A DNA stretch of 64,000 nt from a virus: IMG/VR virus record IMGVR_UViG_3300044641_006950, positions 1-64,000 of that record; one strand, given 5' to 3'. The notes under the pieces are model-generated. The model did no database searches. It was given only the letters and a program-made list of their open reading frames with translations, and had not been told where the DNA came from. This document shows, piece after piece, positions 61,616-64,000 of the stretch; the stretch's first letter is position 1, and every line of letters begins with the position of its first letter. Made by a program: the position numbers and the translations under genes.

Positions 61616-63732
61616 ACCTCAACACCCATCTTAGCAAGATTATTGATCAGAATATCCTTATCTTTTTCGGAAACTGTATATTCTTTTAAAATATTTAGAA
61701 GTAAAGATCTAGATTCTTCAACTTTACCCCACCACCATCCAGAAACACCCTTTGCAAATAAAATTCCCTGTTTACCAGGATATTCAACATCGGTTTTTAA
61801 TGGTGGAAGATTAAAATCACAATGAATTAATGCAAGTTCGGCAGTTGAATAACAATCTTGCCACCACTCACGCTTTTGAGCAAATCTTGCCAGTAAGAAA
61901 TATGCTTCTGGGCGACTTGGTAAAAACATTTGTGCTTGCCATAATAATGATCTTGCACTACCGTCTCTTGTACCTTGTTTATCATAACAATAAGATGCAC
62001 GAATTAATGCCTCATATGCAAGAGTAGGATCAGAGTTTGTTGCTCTTTCAGCGCACCTTAGAAAATATGAGAGAGCTGGGGCAGTGTGTCCTTGATTTTC
62101 ATACCAAACTCCAAGATTAAAATTATGATCTGGATTTTCTGTATCTAAAGAATATGCTTCCAAAAGATTTTCAAGTTCTGTTTTTTCAGCAAGAGAACTA
62201 ATTTTGTTTTTAGATTTCCAATATTCTAATACAGATTTACTTGCATGATAATGATTTCTTTTTTGTCCGACATTAACGTCATTATCTTGTTCTTTTGTAA
62301 ATGTAGATTCTAATTCAACTTCTTCTACAAAAAGAGGAACAGTATAACATTTACCCAAAGTAGTAAATAATATATTTTCAATTAAAGGCATCACATTAGA
62401 ATTAGGTATCTCTAAAAAGTAAACATCACCTTTAATATAATTGTCTATTATTTTTTTAGCATAATCCCTTGTTATGATATAGGCGGTAGCACTCCAATCG
62501 TCCCAATATCTTTCTCTTACTTTAAAGTTCCCAAAGTCTTCCCGAATAGTAACCAACTGAACAACATCCCAATCATTAGGGAGATTTTTTATAAATTCTT
62601 CCCAAGTAAAGTCCCAGTATTGAACGGTCTCTAAACTAAGATCATCCTCACAAAAAAATGCATATTCGTCTTCAGTTTCATCATACCATTTTTTAATTGC
62701 TTTCAAATGAGAAACACAACAACCTGCAGTGCCAGAATTTAATTGGAAAAGATATTTTCCGACAACAGTATCATTAGATTCTGAAAATCTTTTTGAAATT
62801 ACTGGAGTAATCTTTATTCCATATTCTAAAAATTGATTTTTAATATTTTTTTGCCTTTCTGCACTTTCCTCCAAAGTCATAAAATATGCTTTGGGGAATT
62901 TATTTAACTTATTATTTAAATTTTTTGAAGCAATATAAAATTGATCCGTAACTTTTTCTAAATTCCAAACAATATCAGATTTAAAATAATAACTTGCAAT
63001 TTCGGACAAAGATTTCTGTCGATTTATTTCAATGTGCTGTTGAGCAAGAACATACTCAATTTGCCATTCAAGTTCATCACCTTTATAGTAAGAAGAAAGC
63101 ATATTGCGAACATTCATTTCTAAGTTCTTATCCGTATGATAAGCTTCAAAATTTTCTAGTCTTTTTTTATCAGGATGAGGAATATGAATAATATTATGAT
63201 TATATTCTACTTTATGTTTTTTTAATCCAAGAAGTTCTAAACGATGAGATATTTCGTCATCCTCATAAGCATAATATTGAGTATGAATTTCATTAAAACC
63301 ACCTACTTTTAAATAATTTTCTCTACTAATGTAAAGAAGACCTCTTAAATATTTAAAATATGGACTTGAATTAATTTCTACTTGCTCATAATCATTCTGT
63401 CCACACAAAAAAGATTCATTATCAATCTTGTAATGTTCAAAAAAATTAAAGTAAGGATTTAAAATATAATCAGTGTCTACCTTAAGTATATAATCCCCAG
63501 TTGCAACATTGGCAGCAAGGTTTAATGGTTGTGGTTGATTAAAATAAGTTTGATTAGGAACATTAATGACTTTAATTCTTTCGTCCCAATCAGTTAATTC
63601 CCTAAGAGATTCGTCAGAACTCCAATCAACAATAATAATCTCTGTTATTTCTTTAAATAACAACCAAGAGGAAAGAGAAATTTTAAGTGGTGCATTTCTA
63701 TTTTTACATGCACAAATTAGTGAAACATTCAT
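61612..63732 (-). CDS. Three-part protein: GT2 domain, GT25-like domain and TPR-like repeats, 706 aa
   Basis: Start at ATG 63732, which makes an ATGA overlap with the upstream gene. The first 270 residues are a GT-A glycosyltransferase (ICACKNRNAPLKISLSSWLL, ILKVDTDYILNPYFNFF, GGFNEIHTQYYAYEDDEISH). Residues about 285-480 resemble LPS/collagen-type GT25 (AYFMTLEESAERQKNIKNQF, GTAGCCVSHLKAIKKWYDET, EDEYAFFCEDDLSLETV). The last 200 residues are TPR-like helices (NFNLGVWYENQGHTAPALSY, LARFAQKREWWQDCYSTAEL). The fusion may move sugar in two steps. Its target is unknown. Confidence 0.7.
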   Translation of the reverse strand: MNVSLICACKNRNAPLKISLSSWLLFKEITEIIIVDWSSDESLRELTDWDERIKVINVPNQTYFNQPQPLNLAANVATGDYILKVDTDYILNPYFNFFEHYKIDNESFLCGQNDYEQVEINSSPYFKYLRGLLYISRENYLKVGGFNEIHTQYYAYEDDEISHRLELLGLKKHKVEYNHNIIHIPHPDKKRLENFEAYHTDKNLEMNVRNMLSSYYKGDELEWQIEYVLAQQHIEINRQKSLSEIASYYFKSDIVWNLEKVTDQFYIASKNLNNKLNKFPKAYFMTLEESAERQKNIKNQFLEYGIKITPVISKRFSESNDTVVGKYLFQLNSGTAGCCVSHLKAIKKWYDETEDEYAFFCEDDLSLETVQYWDFTWEEFIKNLPNDWDVVQLVTIREDFGNFKVRERYWDDWSATAYIITRDYAKKIIDNYIKGDVYFLEIPNSNVMPLIENILFTTLGKCYTVPLFVEEVELESTFTKEQDNDVNVGQKRNHYHASKSVLEYWKSKNKISSLAEKTELENLLEAYSLDTENPDHNFNLGVWYENQGHTAPALSYFLRCAERATNSDPTLAYEALIRASYCYDKQGTRDGSARSLLWQAQMFLPSRPEAYFLLARFAQKREWWQDCYSTAELALIHCDFNLPPLKTDVEYPGKQGILFAKGVSGWWWGKVEESRSLLLNILKEYTVSEKDKDILINNLAKMGVEV

Positions 63733-64000
63733 ATTAAAATCCATTCATCAGGACAAACATCTTTTGATTCCCAAACAGTACCATCTTCATATGGATTCCA
63801 AGTAAGTTGCGATATTTCATGCCATTCTTTAGTATTATGGACATAATCAGTATACCATTTTTTTGGAGCAATAACTTTGTTACTGTCCGATAACCAAGCG
63901 CCCCACCAAGCAAAGGTACTGTTTGAGATTATATGGTATTTACACATGGTCATCATACACAAATCTACAAAATGACTTGAAGACTGTGAAAAAGAAAATC
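63729..64000 (-). CDS. 3' part of a GT11-like fucosyltransferase
   Basis: The frame stays open to the right edge, so the 5' part is missing. SSSHFVDLCMMTMCKYHIIS, then NSTFAWWGAWLSDSNKVIAP, is the C-terminal motif of alpha-1,2-fucosyltransferase (GT11) and its relatives. The rest (KWYTDYVHNTKEWHEISQLT) is variable. It is the first of three linked sugar-transfer genes seen here. Confidence 0.75.
   Translation of the reverse strand, partial: FSFSQSSSHFVDLCMMTMCKYHIISNSTFAWWGAWLSDSNKVIAPKKWYTDYVHNTKEWHEISQLTWNPYEDGTVWESKDVCPDEWILI

Noticed and set aside
61612-63732. Collagen lysyl glycosylation by the GT25-like domain
   Set aside because: The collagen-like triplets in this window contain almost no Lys or Pro, so the classical hydroxylysine target is missing. 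Another acceptor is still possible.
1-64000. Photosystem or carbon-metabolism auxiliary genes
   Set aside because: None could be recognised in any frame. They may lie outside this window.

Overview
The window looks like part of the genome of a T4-type contractile-tailed phage of marine cyanobacteria (cyanomyovirus, Kyanoviridae-like). The T4 side is shown by recognisable baseplate and tail genes (gp4, gp5, gp26, gp27, gp48, gp53, gp54, tape-measure-like proteins), replication and late-transcription genes (gp32, gp33, gp59) and late promoters close to TATAAATA. The cyanobacterial side is shown by PhoH, ThyX, SpeD, a DUF1825 homologue, a DUF4278 peptide and very long fibres. The DNA is AT-rich. 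No photosynthesis gene is present in this window. Layout: (1) About 1-11 kb holds some forty small, tightly overlapping minus-strand genes, mostly of unknown function, many joined by ATGA overlaps. Two related GIY-YIG-like homing endonuclease genes (2634-3299, 9017-9631) and an HNH nuclease interrupt them. (2) 11-12.6 kb has an SF2 helicase and a zinc-ribbon protein. (3) 12.6-36.7 kb is a large fibre and adhesin region: a glycine-rich cysteine-studded adhesin, 1094- and 2265-residue fibres (the latter with a C-terminal S74-type chaperone domain), a LamG-like protein, a beta-propeller-like protein, and two collagen-like fibres made of Gly-X-Y triplets. It is broken at 24.4-25.4 kb by two tRNA genes, a Phd-like antitoxin gene and a small gene behind a near-perfect sigma70 promoter. 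(4) 36.7-49.5 kb carries the baseplate hub, spike and tape-measure module on the minus strand. (5) 49.6-52.1 kb carries gp4, an unknown gene, gp48 and gp53 on the plus strand. (6) 52.1-60.9 kb returns to the minus strand with a Mom-like DNA-modification protein, gp32, DUF1825, gp59, gp33, a PD-(D/E)XK nuclease, PhoH, ThyX, a probable internal head protein, SpeD and glutaredoxin. (7) 60.9-64 kb carries glycosyltransferases; the last one runs off the right edge. How it works together: sigma70-type promoters (TATAAT -10 boxes, several followed by GAC) should serve early and middle genes through host polymerase. TATAAATA-like boxes 18-33 bp before virion genes should serve gp55/gp33-dependent late transcription. 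gp59, gp32 and gp33 link replication to late transcription, ThyX, glutaredoxin and PhoH fit nucleotide or stress metabolism, and the hub, spike and fibre genes build the tail. The most notable signals are: an arrangement upstream of both homing endonucleases (inverted repeat enclosing a terminator and a late promoter) that could block early and allow late translation; a repeated promoter module with fixed geometry at three places; -35 boxes embedded in terminator-like hairpins; a T4-like capsid-targeting sequence on a proline-rich late protein; and the apparent distribution of the T4 gp5 domains over three genes. All function calls come from reading the sequence without any database search.
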